Notes: a model not told the origin generated them from the sequence alone. A stretch of DNA of 64,000 nucleotides from Mesorhizobium sp. WSM4904 (GCF_029674545.1 NZ_CP121354.1:930001-994000), one strand, 5' to 3'. Shown: positions 46,004 to 55,653, counted from the stretch's first letter. Translations and numbers: made by a program.

Positions 46004-46624
46004 CTACCACATGGTCTGCCTGTAATCGTCGTCCAGCTCGCGGTCGATCTCGCCGGCGCTCTCGGCCAGCGCCAGCTGGTCGCGGATGATCTGGCCGAGC
46101 GTCGGCAAGCCCGCGCGGTCGTACCAGGTCTCCGGCTTCCACAGTTCGGAGCGCATGAAGGCCTTGGCGCAATGCATGTATGCGGCCTTGACCGTCACCA
46201 CGATGACGCTCTGCGGCTCCTTGCCGTCGACGGCCAGGCGCTCGCGCAGGCCGGCATCGACGGTGATGCGGGCGTCGCCATTGACGCGCAGCGTCTCGTT
46301 CATGCCGGGAATGAGGAAAAGCAGCCCGACCGAAGGATTGCGGATGATATTCTCCAGCGTGTCCAGCCGGTTGTTGCCCGGGCGGTCGGGAATGGCGATG
46401 GTGCTGTTGTCGAGGATGGCGGTGAAGCCGGGCTTGTCGCCTTTCGGCGTCACATCGGCATTGCCGTCGCCGTCGGAGGAACCGACCAGCACGAAAGGGC
46501 TCTTGCCGATGAAGGAGCGGCAGTGGCCGTCGAGCGCCTTGAGTTCCTTGCGGATCGAGCCGTCGGTCGGTCGAGGCGTCTTGTAGATCGTCCTCAGCTC
46601 GTCGCGCGTGGTGAGGAATTCCAT
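46004..46624 (-). CDS. Pyridoxamine 5'-phosphate oxidase family protein
   Basis: A 206-residue split-barrel FMN-binding protein: MEFLTTRDELRTIYKTPRPT, FVLVGSSDGDGNADVTPKGD and DNSTIAIPDRPGNNRLDTLE with a phosphate-binding Arg, then VGLLFLIPGMNETLRVNGDA. It belongs to the broad PNPOx-like group rather than true PdxH, so the substrate is unknown. The ATG at 46624 gives the family start. Confidence 0.87.
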   Translation of the reverse strand: MEFLTTRDELRTIYKTPRPTDGSIRKELKALDGHCRSFIGKSPFVLVGSSDGDGNADVTPKGDKPGFTAILDNSTIAIPDRPGNNRLDTLENIIRNPSVGLLFLIPGMNETLRVNGDARITVDAGLRERLAVDGKEPQSVIVVTVKAAYMHCAKAFMRSELWKPETWYDRAGLPTLGQIIRDQLALAESAGEIDRELDDDYRQTMW

Positions 46625-46688
46625 CCCCGTCCCCCTGTATTCACGCAATTCCGTACGGAAGGCTACGGCGAGTCGCCGAGCCCAACCG

Positions 46689-47363
46689 TTACACACTTTT
46701 CCTGGAATTGCTTTCCTTGTCCTCGTCCTTGGCTTTTTCCTCCAGCGAATGGCGCATGATCAGCGGCATCTGGCTGAAGGTGAAGAGCAAGGTTATGGGG
46801 ATCGTGCCCCAGACCTTGAAATACAGCCAGGTGGCCTCGGAGAAATTCCGCCACACCACCTCGTTCAGCACGGCCAGGAACAGGAAGAAGAGCCCCCACC
46901 GGAAGGTCAGCTTGCGCCAGCCTTCCGCGTCGAGCTGGAAGGCGGAATCGAAGACATAGCCAAGCAGCGATCGGCCGAAGACCAGGCCGCCGAGCAGCGC
47001 GACGCCGAACAGGGAGTTGATGATCGTCGGCTTCATGAAGGCGAAGGTCTTGTCCTGCAGGTACAGGGCAAGCGCGCCGAACACGAAGACGACGATCGCC
47101 GAGACCAGCGGCATCAGCGGCAGGCTGCGCGTCAGCGCCCAGGACGCGCTGAGCGAGAGGGCCGTCGCGACCATGAAGAATGCGGTGGCGATCAGGATCG
47201 GTTCGCCGAGATGGGTAAGGATCGGGAACTTTTGCGCAAGCCATTCGCCGCGGATGGTGGTGAAGAAGAACACCAGGCCCGGTCCCAGCTCGAGCAGGAA
47301 CTTCAAGCCGGGATTGAGCGGCTTGCGGCGCGGGTCGGACGGGTCGCGTTCGAGGATATTCAT
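46689..47363 (-). CDS. ispZ: Intracellular septation protein A (IspZ/YciB)
   Basis: A 224-residue inner-membrane protein with about five helices, involved in cell division and envelope maintenance. [20 protein letters not shown] is the family start; [40 protein letters not shown] and [21 protein letters not shown] (in parts) are typical. GAAGGACCTT precedes the ATG at 47363. The C-terminal KESNSRKSV is read from a dispersed repeat that supplies the stop. It lies just downstream of ftsY. Confidence 0.9.
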   Translation of the reverse strand: MNILERDPSDPRRKPLNPGLKFLLELGPGLVFFFTTIRGEWLAQKFPILTHLGEPILIATAFFMVATALSLSASWALTRSLPLMPLVSAIVVFVFGALALYLQDKTFAFMKPTIINSLFGVALLGGLVFGRSLLGYVFDSAFQLDAEGWRKLTFRWGLFFLFLAVLNEVVWRNFSEATWLYFKVWGTIPITLLFTFSQMPLIMRHSLEEKAKDEDKESNSRKSV

Positions 47364-47415
47364 AAGGTCCTTCTTGCGCATGATCTGGCCGAAAAGCAGG
47401 CAGATCACGCCATGT

Positions 47416-48534
47416 TCAAGCCACGCCGGCGATCGCCCTGGCGAATTCGCTTGCGGAAAACGGTTCGAGGTCGTCGACCTGCTCGCCGACGCCGATGAAA
47501 TAGACCGGCAATCTGTGCTTGGCGGCGATCGCCACCAGAATACCGCCACGCGCCGTGCCGTCCAGCTTGGTCATCACCAGGCCGTTGACGCCGGCGACAT
47601 TGCGGAAGATCTCGACCTGGCTCAGCGCATTCTGGCCGGTGGTGGCGTCGACCGTCTGCAGCACGGTGTGCGGCGCTTCCGGATCGAGCTTGCCGAGCAC
47701 GCGAACGATCTTTTCCAGTTCCGCCATCAGCTCGGTCTTGTTCTGCAGGCGGCCGGCGGTGTCGATGATCAGCACGTCGGAGCCGGCCTCCTTCGCCTTT
47801 TCGAAGGCGTCGTAGGCGAGGCCGGCGGCATCGGCGCCGAGCTTGGTGGCGACGACCGGAGACTTGGTGCGCTCGCCCCAGATCTTGAGCTGCTCGATCG
47901 CGGCGGCGCGGAAGGTGTCGCCGGCCGCCAGCATCACCGAAAGGCCGCCCTCGGTCAGCTTGGCCGCCAGCTTGCCGATGGTCGTGGTCTTGCCGGTGCC
48001 GTTGACGCCGACGACCAGGATGACATGCGGCTTGTGGCTGAGGTCGAGCTCGAGCGGCTTGGCGACCGGCGTCAGGACCTTTTCCACCTCGGCAGCCATG
48101 ACGGCGCGGACTTCCGAGTCGGACACGTCCTTGCCATAGCGGCTGGAAGCAAGTGAATCGGTGACGCGCAGCGCCGTCTCGACGCCGAGGTCGGCGCGGA
48201 TCAGCACGTCCTCCAGATCCTGCAGCGTGTCTTCGTCCAGCTTGCGCTTGGTGAAGACGCCGGCGATGTTGCCGGTGAGCTCGCGCGAGGAACGGGCAAG
48301 CCCGTCCCGCATGCGCTGGAACCAGGAGCGCCGCGGCGCCGGCTCCGGCGCCTTTTGCGGCTCGGCCTTCTGCTCGACCTTCTTCGCGACCGTCACCTTG
48401 CCGGCGGAGGGGGCGGGCTTTGGGGCGCCCCTACCTCCCCCTCGAGGGGGAGGTCCCGAGCGCAGCTCGGGGGTGGGGGTGATCGGCGCCGGCGCTGTCA
48501 CCCCGCCCCGCCGCTTCGCGTCGACCCTCCCCAT
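47416..48534 (-). CDS. ftsY: FtsY, NG (GTPase) domain portion in its own frame
   Basis: The signal recognition particle receptor GTPase. This frame has the whole NG domain: N-domain helices ([18 protein letters not shown]), [47 protein letters not shown] and [10 protein letters not shown]. Its first codons ([11 protein letters not shown], then [11 protein letters not shown]) come from a palindromic repeat at 48433-48550, and its ATG has no clear ribosome site. The N-terminal A domain is in a different frame, overlapping by 104 bases. Either a +1 frameshift within the repeat splits the gene or the sequence has an error. Confidence 0.88.
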   Translation of the reverse strand: MGRVDAKRRGGVTAPAPITPTPELRSGPPPRGGGRGAPKPAPSAGKVTVAKKVEQKAEPQKAPEPAPRRSWFQRMRDGLARSSRELTGNIAGVFTKRKLDEDTLQDLEDVLIRADLGVETALRVTDSLASSRYGKDVSDSEVRAVMAAEVEKVLTPVAKPLELDLSHKPHVILVVGVNGTGKTTTIGKLAAKLTEGGLSVMLAAGDTFRAAAIEQLKIWGERTKSPVVATKLGADAAGLAYDAFEKAKEAGSDVLIIDTAGRLQNKTELMAELEKIVRVLGKLDPEAPHTVLQTVDATTGQNALSQVEIFRNVAGVNGLVMTKLDGTARGGILVAIAAKHRLPVYFIGVGEQVDDLEPFSASEFARAIAGVA

Positions 48535-49354
48535 CGAGGGGAGGGTGGGGCGTTGGCGCGGCTTCGGGCTCAGGCGCGATCTCGGCGCGCACCGGCTGCG
48601 GCTCGATCGGCGCCGGCTGGCGAAGAGGCTGCAGAATTTCCTTCGACGTCTCGGGGGTCGGTGCCGAATCCTCTATAGGTTGGCGCTGCCCCTCACCCTT
48701 ACCCTCTCCCCGTGAAGGACGGGGAGAGGGGGGCGCGGGCGTTGGCGCCTCATCCTTCTCCCCGTCTCTATACGGGGAGAAGGTGCCGGCAGGCGGATGA
48801 GGGGCGGCGCTGACCTCGGAGGTTGGCTGCGCCGGGGATGGAGTCGACGGCGGGATTTCAGGAGGCACCGGCGTCTCTGTCGGAACCTCACTTGGCGGCG
48901 TCGGCACTTCGACCGGCGCCGGTTCGGGCTGCCGCTCCGGCCGTGACGGCACGATGTCCGGCTCGCTCGGCGCGGGGGGCGGGATTTCCTGCGGCTTCGG
49001 CTCGGGCGCCGGGCCTGGTGTGGGCTCGGGCCGGGCCGGCGGCACCGGCACTTCTTCCGGCGCCGGCGGTTCGGGTGTCCCCGGCGCCGGCTGCGGTTCT
49101 TCTTCCGGCTTGGGCTCGGGCAGCGGTTCCGGCTCGGAGGGAACAACCGGCTCCGGCGCCGGCGGGATGCCCGGGGTAGGCTCGGGCTTCGGCTCTTCGG
49201 GCGCCGGCTGGGGCGCAGGCTCCTGCTCGGCTCCCGGCTTCAGCGCCTCCAGCGCGTCCCATTTGATCGGCGGCAGCGGCGCTGTCTCGTCGACGCGCTC
49301 CTCGACGACCTCTTTCCTGCCGAACGAAAATATCTTCTTGAAGAAACCAGCCAT
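48431..49354 (-). CDS. ftsY: FtsY, N-terminal A-domain portion in a separate frame
   Basis: A 307-residue product beginning MAGFFKKIFSFGRKEVVEER, the usual FtsY membrane-targeting helix, then a long acidic, Pro/Glu-rich A domain (EPEPLPEPKPEEEPQPAPG). From about residue 190 the residues come from a palindromic repeat (FSPYRDGEKDEAPTPAPPSP, SRGEGKGEG), and the final residues ([14 protein letters not shown] to [12 protein letters not shown]) come from a second repeat. In an intact gene the frame would continue into the NG domain. It overlaps the mtaB stop region closely (14-base gap). Confidence 0.8.
   Translation of the reverse strand: MAGFFKKIFSFGRKEVVEERVDETAPLPPIKWDALEALKPGAEQEPAPQPAPEEPKPEPTPGIPPAPEPVVPSEPEPLPEPKPEEEPQPAPGTPEPPAPEEVPVPPARPEPTPGPAPEPKPQEIPPPAPSEPDIVPSRPERQPEPAPVEVPTPPSEVPTETPVPPEIPPSTPSPAQPTSEVSAAPHPPAGTFSPYRDGEKDEAPTPAPPSPRPSRGEGKGEGQRQPIEDSAPTPETSKEILQPLRQPAPIEPQPVRAEIAPEPEAAPTPHPPLDGEGRREAAGRGDSAGADHPHPRAALGTSPSRGR
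48433..48550. repeat. Palindromic repeat in ftsY at the frame break
   Basis: ACCTCCCCCTCGAGGGGGAG with GTCCCGAGCGCAGCTCGG on the left and CCCTCCCCATCGAGGGGAGG on the right. Both ftsY frames are open across it. It contains runs of five C and four or five G, where indels are likely. Confidence 0.85.
48686..48830. repeat. Palindromic repeat in the ftsY A-domain coding region
   Basis: CCTCTCCCCGTGAAGGACGG with GGAGAGGG, then CTTCTCCCCGTCTCTATACG with GGGAGAAGG and GCCGGCAGGCGGATGAGGGG. It is related to the repeat at 22005 and is read through in frame by the A-domain ORF. Confidence 0.85.
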
Positions 49355-49367
49355 GCGTCTCGCAGTC

Positions 49368-50666
49368 TCAGGCGGCTTGGGCGGCAATGGGAGCCGCGAT
49401 CAGGCGGGCGCCGTCATGGCCGGTGACAACCGCCTCGACGATCTCGCCCGGCGCGCCAATGGTTATCGCGGCAAGGGTAAAACCTTCGGTGCGGCCGAGG
49501 CCGTCGCGCTCGACCAGGATCGACTGGCGGGTGCCGGCAAGGGACGCTAGATGGCGGCGATAGGCGGCTTCGCCGGCGGCGCGCAGCCTGGCGGCGCGCT
49601 GCTTGATCACCTCGCGGCGCAGCTGCGGCATGCGCGCGGCCGGCGTGCCTTCGCGCGCGGAAAACGGGAAGACGTGCAGATGCGTGAGGCCGCATTCCTC
49701 GACTATTCTTTCCGAATTTTCGAACATCGCCTCGGTCTCTGTCGGGAAGCCGGCGATGATGTCGGCGCCGAAGACGATGCCTGGACGGAGCTTGCGCACG
49801 TCCTCGCAGAAGCGGATCGACTGATCGCGCAGATGGCGGCGCTTCATGCGCTTCAGGATCATGTCGTCGCCCGACTGCAGCGACAGATGCAGATGCGGCA
49901 TCAGCCTGGGCTCGGTGGCGATCGCATCCAGCAGGTCGTCGTCGGCTTCGATCGAATCGATCGAGGAGAGCCTCAGTCGTTTCACATCGGGCACCTGGCG
50001 CAGGATCGTCTTCACCAGTTTTCCCAGTTTCGGACTGCCCGGCAGGTCAGCGCCAAAACTGGTCATGTCGACGCCGGAGAGCACGATCTCGGCATAGCCG
50101 TTGCCGGCCAGCCGCTTGACCTGCTCGACCACGGCGCCCATCGGCACCGAGCGCGAATTGCCGCGGCCGTAGGGGATGATGCAGAAGGTGCAGCGATGGT
50201 CGCAGCCATTCTGCACCTGCACGAAGGCACGCGCCCGGCCCTCGATGGCGTCGACCATATGGCTTGCCGTCTCGCGCACCGAGAAGATGTCGTTGACGCG
50301 CGCCTTCTCGGTGTCGTTGACGCCGAAATCGGGCAGCGCACGGTAGGAGTTCGCCTTCAGCTTCTCCTCGTTGCCGAGGACGAGGTCGACCTCGTCCATG
50401 GCGGCGAAGTTCTGCGGCTCGGTCTGCGCCGCGCAGCCGGTGACGATGATGCGCGCCTCAGGGTTCTCGCGGCGGGCCTTGCGGATCGCCTGCTTGGCCT
50501 GACGCACCGCCTCGGCGGTGACGGCGCAGGTGTTGAAGATGACAGCGCCGCCTTGGAGCGCGCCCAGGCCTGCGCTTTCGGCCTCGCGCCGCATCACCTC
50601 GGATTCATAGGTGTTGAGGCGGCAGCCGAGCGTGACGACGTCGACACCTTTGGCGAGAGCGGACAT
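49368..50666 (-). CDS. mtaB: tRNA (N6-threonylcarbamoyladenosine(37)-C2)-methylthiotransferase MtaB
   Basis: A radical-SAM methylthiotransferase that makes ms2t6A37 in tRNAs. The 432-residue product has the three N-terminal cluster cysteines (TLGCRLN, FNTCAV, TGCAAQTEP), the radical-SAM motif NGCDHRCTFCIIPYGRG, and a C-terminal TRAM-like domain with ILVERDGLGRTEGFT. Its start overlaps the dapF stop by one base (TGATG), and ftsY follows 14 bases after its stop. dapF-mtaB-ftsY is a usual rhizobial operon. Confidence 0.95.
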   Translation of the reverse strand: MSALAKGVDVVTLGCRLNTYESEVMRREAESAGLGALQGGAVIFNTCAVTAEAVRQAKQAIRKARRENPEARIIVTGCAAQTEPQNFAAMDEVDLVLGNEEKLKANSYRALPDFGVNDTEKARVNDIFSVRETASHMVDAIEGRARAFVQVQNGCDHRCTFCIIPYGRGNSRSVPMGAVVEQVKRLAGNGYAEIVLSGVDMTSFGADLPGSPKLGKLVKTILRQVPDVKRLRLSSIDSIEADDDLLDAIATEPRLMPHLHLSLQSGDDMILKRMKRRHLRDQSIRFCEDVRKLRPGIVFGADIIAGFPTETEAMFENSERIVEECGLTHLHVFPFSAREGTPAARMPQLRREVIKQRAARLRAAGEAAYRRHLASLAGTRQSILVERDGLGRTEGFTLAAITIGAPGEIVEAVVTGHDGARLIAAPIAAQAA

Positions 50667-51562
50667 CAGGCGGCGCTTTCGGTGTCGCGTGCCCAGGCGC
50701 CGGTCGAGGGGTCGAAGCTGCCGGAAAACTCCCACTCGGCGGCGCCGGTCAGGATGACGTGGTCGTCGTCGCGCCACTCGACATGCAGTTCGCCGCCGCC
50801 CGGCGTGATCAGCGTCACGCTGCGGCCGGTGCGCTTGGTGCGGGCGGCGGCCACCACGGCGGCGCAGGCGGCGGAACCGCAGGCCCTGGTGAGACCCGCG
50901 CCGCGCTCCCAGGTGCGGACGATCATGGTTTGCGGCGAGGTGACCTGAGCGATGGTGATGTTGGCGCGCTCGGGAAAGATCGGATGGTTCTCGAGCAGCG
51001 GGCCGAAGCGGTCGAGCTCGTAGGACCAGACGTCGCGGTCGACCCAGAAGATGGCGTGCGGATTGCCCATCGAGACGACAGAGGGCGAGTGCAGCACCGG
51101 CGCGTCGATCGGGCCGATCTGCAATTCGATCATGCGGGTGTCGCGGAATTCCTCGGCGAGCGGGATCTCCTGCCAGCCGAAGCGCGGCTTGCCCATGTCG
51201 ACCGAGATCGAGCCGTCGGCATGTTCCTCGGCGTTGAGGATGCCGGCGCGGGTCTCGAAGGTGAATGTCTTCAGGCCGGTCTCGGCGGCCAAAGCCTGTA
51301 CCACACAGCGCGTGCCGTTGCCGCAGGCCTGCGCGCTGGTGCCGTCGGAATTCAGGATGTCGATGTAGTAGGCGGTGCCCGGCGTCCGCGCATCGTGGAT
51401 CGCCATGATCTGGTCGAACTTGGTCGCGGCGTCGGCGTTGAGCGCGATCGCGGCCGACGCCGTCACGTGGTCGGCACGGCCGCGCATATCGGCAACGATG
51501 ATCTCGTTGCCGATGCCGTTCATCTTGGCGAAGGGGGCGGTGCCTGCCATCGATCCCGTCAT
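50666..51562 (-). CDS. dapF: Diaminopimelate epimerase
   Basis: It converts LL- to meso-diaminopimelate for lysine and peptidoglycan. The 298-residue product has both catalytic cysteines: [15 protein letters not shown] (about residue 80) and [16 protein letters not shown] (about residue 228), with [15 protein letters not shown] at the start. An ATG at 51550 is a second possible start. It leads the dapF-mtaB-ftsY transcript. Confidence 0.96.
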   Translation of the reverse strand: MTGSMAGTAPFAKMNGIGNEIIVADMRGRADHVTASAAIALNADAATKFDQIMAIHDARTPGTAYYIDILNSDGTSAQACGNGTRCVVQALAAETGLKTFTFETRAGILNAEEHADGSISVDMGKPRFGWQEIPLAEEFRDTRMIELQIGPIDAPVLHSPSVVSMGNPHAIFWVDRDVWSYELDRFGPLLENHPIFPERANITIAQVTSPQTMIVRTWERGAGLTRACGSAACAAVVAAARTKRTGRSVTLITPGGGELHVEWRDDDHVILTGAAEWEFSGSFDPSTGAWARDTESAA

Positions 51563-51662
51563 TTCCGTGTCCGTTTCGCGCTATATGGCGGAAACGGGCG
51601 GGAATTACCAGTCCGGCGCGGTCACGGAGACGCCGCGCCCGGCGACGACCAAGAGGTCGCGC

Positions 51663-51824
51663 CTAGGTTACAGCGAAGACACCGAGCACGAGCAGCAGGA
51701 AGAGGATCAGCACGATGCCGATCAGGATCCGCGCGCCCAAGGCGGCGGCGCCGGCAAGCGCCGGCATGCCGAGCAGGCTCGCCGCGGCGGCGACAATTAG
51801 AAGAATGATGATCCACTTGATCAT
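51663..51824 (-). CDS. DUF1328 family small membrane protein
   Basis: A 53-residue protein that is almost all hydrophobic: MIKWIIILLIVAAAASLLGM, then PALAGAAALGARILIGIVLI and LFLLLVLGVFAVT. It fits the two-helix DUF1328 (YtjA-like) family. The role is unknown. The ATG at 51824 follows CAGGGAGCCGGTCTC. Confidence 0.75.
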   Translation of the reverse strand: MIKWIIILLIVAAAASLLGMPALAGAAALGARILIGIVLILFLLLVLGVFAVT

Positions 51825-51900
51825 GAGACCGGCTCCCTGCCGAAATTGTGTCAAGGAAGCAACGCAAGCCATGCGTTTCGGGTTCCGCTACCCGAGCGGG

Positions 51901-52911
51901 CTACGCGGGCGGCACATCCCACACTTCGCCCGGGCGCATGGCGCGAAAACGCTCCGGCGAAATGCCCTCGGCGGCCAATGCCTCGGCCAGCCTTTGCGCC
52001 GGCTCCTCGATCGGCTCGTCGGTGAGCTGGAAGGTGCCCCAGTGGCAGCCGGCGGCATGGGCGGCGTTGCACAGCCTCATGCCCTGGACGGCTTCCTCCG
52101 GGTTCTGGTGCTGCGGCGCCATGAACCAGCGCGGCTCGTAGGCGCCGATCGGCAGGATGGCCAACCGGAAGCCGCCGTGTCTTTCCGCCATCCGGCGGTA
52201 GTTTGTCCCGCCGTGGAAACCGGTGTCGCCGGCGAAATAGACCTTGCCTCCCGCCGTTTCGATCACGAAGCCCGCCCATAGCGCCATACGGCGGTCGCGC
52301 GCGCCGCGCGCCGACCAGTGATGCACCGGCTCGATGTGAATGACGGCGCCGTTGCCGAATTCGACCCGTTCGCTCCAGTCATGCGTCGAAAGCCGCATGT
52401 CGGGAACGGCAGCGCCGACGATCGCGTCATTGCCGAGTGGCATGACCGCCAGCGGATTGTGGCTCTGCTTCAACCGTCGCAACGTGGCGAGGTCGAGATG
52501 GTCATAGTGGTTGTGGCTGACCAGCACGAGATCGATCGGCGGCAGATCGGAAAAGGCGACGCCTGGCGCGTTGACTCGCTTCGGCCCGGCGAGGGCGAAG
52601 GGCGAGGCGCGCTCCGACCAGACCGGGTCGGTCAGGATGTTCAATCCGGCGGTCTGGATAAGCAGCGAGGCGTGGCCGACCATGGTGAGCCGAAGTGCCG
52701 CGCCCTCGATCCTTTTGTCTGGCTTCGCCTGGCGGTAGGGGCTTGGGAAAGCCGCCGGCCATTTCGAGCGTGCCCCGCTCAACTGCCATCTCAGCAAATC
52801 GCTGAAGCGCGCGGGCGGCCTGCCGTCGGGATTGAAAAAGAGCGCGCCGTCGAAATGATCGCTGGGCGGGCCGCTATAGTAGCGGTTGGCTGCTTTCTTT
52901 CCCGCGGCCAT
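51901..52911 (-). CDS. MBL-fold metallohydrolase (NAPE-PLD/UlaG-like)
   Basis: A 336-residue metallo-beta-lactamase-fold hydrolase similar to bacterial homologues of NAPE-hydrolysing phospholipase D. The metal site is VLVSHNHYDHLD (H-x-H-x-D-H); further ligands are likely in IEPVHHWSARG, VYFAGDTGFHGG and GCHWGTFQLTDEP. MVGHASLLIQTAGLNILTDP (in part) is characteristic. The substrate is unknown. Confidence 0.9.
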   Translation of the reverse strand: MAAGKKAANRYYSGPPSDHFDGALFFNPDGRPPARFSDLLRWQLSGARSKWPAAFPSPYRQAKPDKRIEGAALRLTMVGHASLLIQTAGLNILTDPVWSERASPFALAGPKRVNAPGVAFSDLPPIDLVLVSHNHYDHLDLATLRRLKQSHNPLAVMPLGNDAIVGAAVPDMRLSTHDWSERVEFGNGAVIHIEPVHHWSARGARDRRMALWAGFVIETAGGKVYFAGDTGFHGGTNYRRMAERHGGFRLAILPIGAYEPRWFMAPQHQNPEEAVQGMRLCNAAHAAGCHWGTFQLTDEPIEEPAQRLAEALAAEGISPERFRAMRPGEVWDVPPA

Positions 52912-53040
52912 CGGTTCTCCGTCCGCTCTGTTGCTTTTTCCTGAAATAAGGATGCCGCCGCCTGGCGCAAGCATTTTGCTGACGAATGCCAAGGGCCGGA
53001 ACATTGCTTGGTCTACGATCGGGACCGGAGGACGAGCGCC

Positions 53041-53484
53041 ATGGCGATGAAGCGGACCAAGACACCATGGATGAAGGCCGGGGATTTCGGCCGCTCGCTG
53101 CCGCGCGGGCTGGGCGTCAACCTTCTGGTCACCGACATGGCGGCGATGGAAGCCTTCTTCCGCGATGTGCTCGGCGCTGAAATCATCTATGCCGACGAGG
53201 ATTTCGCCGCGATCGCGCTGCTGGGCTCGATCCTCATGCTGCATGCCGATCATTCTTATCTCGACAATCCGATGACCGGCGTGACTGCCGGTGCCGAAAC
53301 GCGCGGCGCCGGCATCGAATTGCGCCTCTATGGCGCCGATCCGGATGCGGTGGAGGAAAAGGCGGCGGCGCTCGGCCATGTCGTGCTGGCAGGCTCGATC
53401 GACAAGCCGCATGGCCTGCGCGAATGCTATGTCGTCGGCCCCGACGGCTATGTCTTCGTGCCTAGCGCACGGCTGCAAGCCTGA
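53041..53484 (+). CDS. VOC (glyoxalase/bleomycin resistance) family protein
   Basis: A 147-residue vicinal oxygen chelate protein: LGVNLLVTDMAAMEAFFRDV, GAEIIYADEDFAAIALLGSI and the paired C-terminal half GIELRLYGADPDAVEEKAAA, then RECYVVGPDGYVFVPS. It could be a dioxygenase, lyase or binding protein; metal ligands are not certain. It is divergent from the MBL-fold gene. Confidence 0.85.
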   Translation: MAMKRTKTPWMKAGDFGRSLPRGLGVNLLVTDMAAMEAFFRDVLGAEIIYADEDFAAIALLGSILMLHADHSYLDNPMTGVTAGAETRGAGIELRLYGADPDAVEEKAAALGHVVLAGSIDKPHGLRECYVVGPDGYVFVPSARLQA

Positions 53485-53674
53485 AATTTCAATAAGTTAC
53501 GGCCGAGACGCCCGGCGTGTCTCCGGCAGCAGACACCCTTGAGATAAATTTGCAACACGAGCTCCGAAAACCCTATTTTAACCATATCGGGTTGAAATTC
53601 TGCCACCTTCGCCATCTTGGTGAAGCGAGTGTTTACGCGGACGGCGCCCCCCACCGGATCCGACGGAGGTTGGA

Positions 53675-54232
53675 ATGACTTTTTCGAAGACCCGCACTTT
53701 TTCGAGAACGGGCCTTTTGGCCGTATCGCTGGCCGCGCTCGTCGCGAGCGGCTGCTCGACCTCGCGCTTCTCGTCGATGGATGACCAGCAGCCGGCGCCG
53801 CTCACGCCGGCGCCGTCCGGCACGGTGACGCAGAACCAACTGCCGCCGCCGGCCGCTCCGGGCACCACCGACCCGTCGCAATTCCCGACCGCGCCGAAGA
53901 ACACGCAGGTCGCCTCGCTGCCGCCGGACGGCGCCGCGCCCGCGGGCGCCACGGACCTGACCGCGGCCAGCGTCGCCGGCGTCTGGAACGTCAGCGTCGG
54001 AGGCCAGGGCTGCAAGGTGGCGACGCCTCAGACCAAGTTCGGCGCCGGCTATCGCGCCGGGCCGCTGCACTGCCCGGCCCCGATCGACGGGATCAAGTCG
54101 TGGAACGTCGCCGGCAAGCAGCTCACGCTCTATGACGAAAACGGCGGCGCGCTGGCCAGGCTCTATTCTTCCGGCGGCGAAAAGTTCGACGGCCAGACTT
54201 CCAACGGGCAGCCGATCTCGCTTACAAGGTAA
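53675..54232 (+). CDS. omp19: Omp19-like lipoprotein, AprI/Inh metalloprotease-inhibitor family
   Basis: A 185-residue outer-membrane lipoprotein. The signal ends in LVASGCSTSR (lipobox Cys near residue 27). A Pro/Ala-rich linker precedes the Inh domain: VAGVWNVSVGGQGCKVATPQ, TKFGAGYRAGPLHCPAPIDG and LYDENGGALARLYSSGGEKF, then DGQTSNGQPISLTR. The pattern, two cysteines included, matches Brucella Omp19, a known protease inhibitor. CGGAGGTTGGA gives the ribosome site. Confidence 0.9.
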   Translation: MTFSKTRTFSRTGLLAVSLAALVASGCSTSRFSSMDDQQPAPLTPAPSGTVTQNQLPPPAAPGTTDPSQFPTAPKNTQVASLPPDGAAPAGATDLTAASVAGVWNVSVGGQGCKVATPQTKFGAGYRAGPLHCPAPIDGIKSWNVAGKQLTLYDENGGALARLYSSGGEKFDGQTSNGQPISLTR

Positions 54233-54238
54233 AGCCAT

Positions 54239-54384
54239 AGGGTGTGCTGATATTCAGGTGATGCCGGCCTGCGAACGGCGGGCTCCTGCGCTTCCGGTGC
54301 TCACGTACTTCAAGTACGCTCCGCTCCGGTTCTCGCAAGCCGCCATTCTCGGCTCGGCCTGACCTGAATCTCAGCACACCCTTG
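54239..54384. repeat. Long inverted repeat between omp19 and zapE
   Basis: AGGGTGTGCTGATATTCAGG at the left faces CCTGAATCTCAGCACACCCT at the right; inside, AACGGCGGGC and GCTCACGTACTTCAAGTACG add smaller stems. The whole can fold into a hairpin of about 145 bases, starting just after the omp19 stop. Confidence 0.88.
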
Positions 54385-54433
54385 GCACCTTGGCACCCCT
54401 AGAGCATTCCGCTCAGAGCAAACGACGTGACCT

Positions 54434-55633
54434 ATGCATCTGCGTGACGGCCTCCAGACCCATGTGACCGTCAGGCAGCGCTATGACCACCTGGTAGAAA
54501 CCGGCGCGGTCGGACGCGACCCGGCGCAGGAGCGTGTCGTCGCCGCGCTCGACCGGCTGACCAACGAGATCTCGGCAAAAAGGCTGGCGCAGAAATCCAG
54601 CGCGCTGGGCTGGCTGTTCGCGCGCAAAAGGCAGCCGCGGGAGCCAGTCAAGGGCCTTTACATCCATGGCGGCGTCGGGCGCGGCAAGACCATGCTGATG
54701 GACATGTTCTTCGAGCTGCTGCCGGTCAGGCGCAAGCGCCGCGTCCATTTCAACGACTTCATGGCCGACGTGCAGGACCGCATCCAAAAACACCGGGCGG
54801 CGCGCAAGAACGGCGACGTGAAGGAGGACGACCCGATCCCGCCGGTGGCGCGGGCGCTGGCCGACGAGGCCTGGGTATTGTGTTTGGACGAGTTTTCCGT
54901 CACCGACATCGCCGACGCGATGATCCTGTCGCGCCTGTTCTCGGCCCTGTTCGCCAACGGCGTCGTGCTGGTCGCCACCTCCAACGTCGCGCCGCAGGAC
55001 CTTTATCGGGATGGCCTCAACCGGCAGCTCTTCCTGCCATTCATCGGCCTGCTCGAACGCAATGCCGAAGTGCTGACGCTGAATGCCGAAAAGGACTACC
55101 GGCAGGAAAAGCTCAATCGCCTGCCGGTCTATGTCACGCCTGCCGACGAGGCGGCCGACCGCGCGCTCGACGAGGCCTGGACGGCGATGACGCAAGGCAG
55201 GCCGACGGCGGAGACGACGATCGCGCTAAAAGGGCGTCATATCGCCGTGCCGCGCGCCGCCGGCGACGCCGCGCGCTTTTCCTTCGCCGAGCTTTGCGAA
55301 AAGCCGCACGGGGCGCGCGACTATCTGGCGATCGCCAACCGCTTCTCGACGATCTTCATCGACCATGTGCCGGTGCTCGGCGAAGGCAAGCGCAACGAGG
55401 CCAAGCGCTTCATCCTGCTGATCGACACGCTTTACGATCACCGCATGCGGCTGGTGATGAGCGCCGACGCGCCGCCCGAAGGGCTCTACACCGCCAAGCG
55501 CGGCACGGAAGTGTTCGAATTCGAGCGCACCGCCTCGCGACTGATCGAAATGCAGAGCCGAGATTGGCTGGAAGGCTGGGCGGAGCGACGGCAGGTTGAG
55601 GCGCCGGCAGAGGCAAGGCAGGCGCAGGGGTAG
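54434..55633 (+). CDS. zapE: Cell division protein ZapE (AFG1-like ATPase)
   Basis: A 399-residue AAA-like ATPase linked to Z-ring function under stress. GLYIHGGVGRGKTMLMDMFF is Walker A and WVLCLDEFSVTDIADAMIL is Walker B; RRVHFNDFMADVQDRI and VLVATSNVAPQDLYRDGLNR are family hallmarks. It starts MHLRDGLQTHVTVRQRYD. An IS1111-type element lies 20 bases after the stop; in many rhizobia mdh and the suc genes follow zapE. Confidence 0.93.
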   Translation: MHLRDGLQTHVTVRQRYDHLVETGAVGRDPAQERVVAALDRLTNEISAKRLAQKSSALGWLFARKRQPREPVKGLYIHGGVGRGKTMLMDMFFELLPVRRKRRVHFNDFMADVQDRIQKHRAARKNGDVKEDDPIPPVARALADEAWVLCLDEFSVTDIADAMILSRLFSALFANGVVLVATSNVAPQDLYRDGLNRQLFLPFIGLLERNAEVLTLNAEKDYRQEKLNRLPVYVTPADEAADRALDEAWTAMTQGRPTAETTIALKGRHIAVPRAAGDAARFSFAELCEKPHGARDYLAIANRFSTIFIDHVPVLGEGKRNEAKRFILLIDTLYDHRMRLVMSADAPPEGLYTAKRGTEVFEFERTASRLIEMQSRDWLEGWAERRQVEAPAEARQAQG

Positions 55634-55653
55634 ATAGGGGTTAGCTTCGTCAT

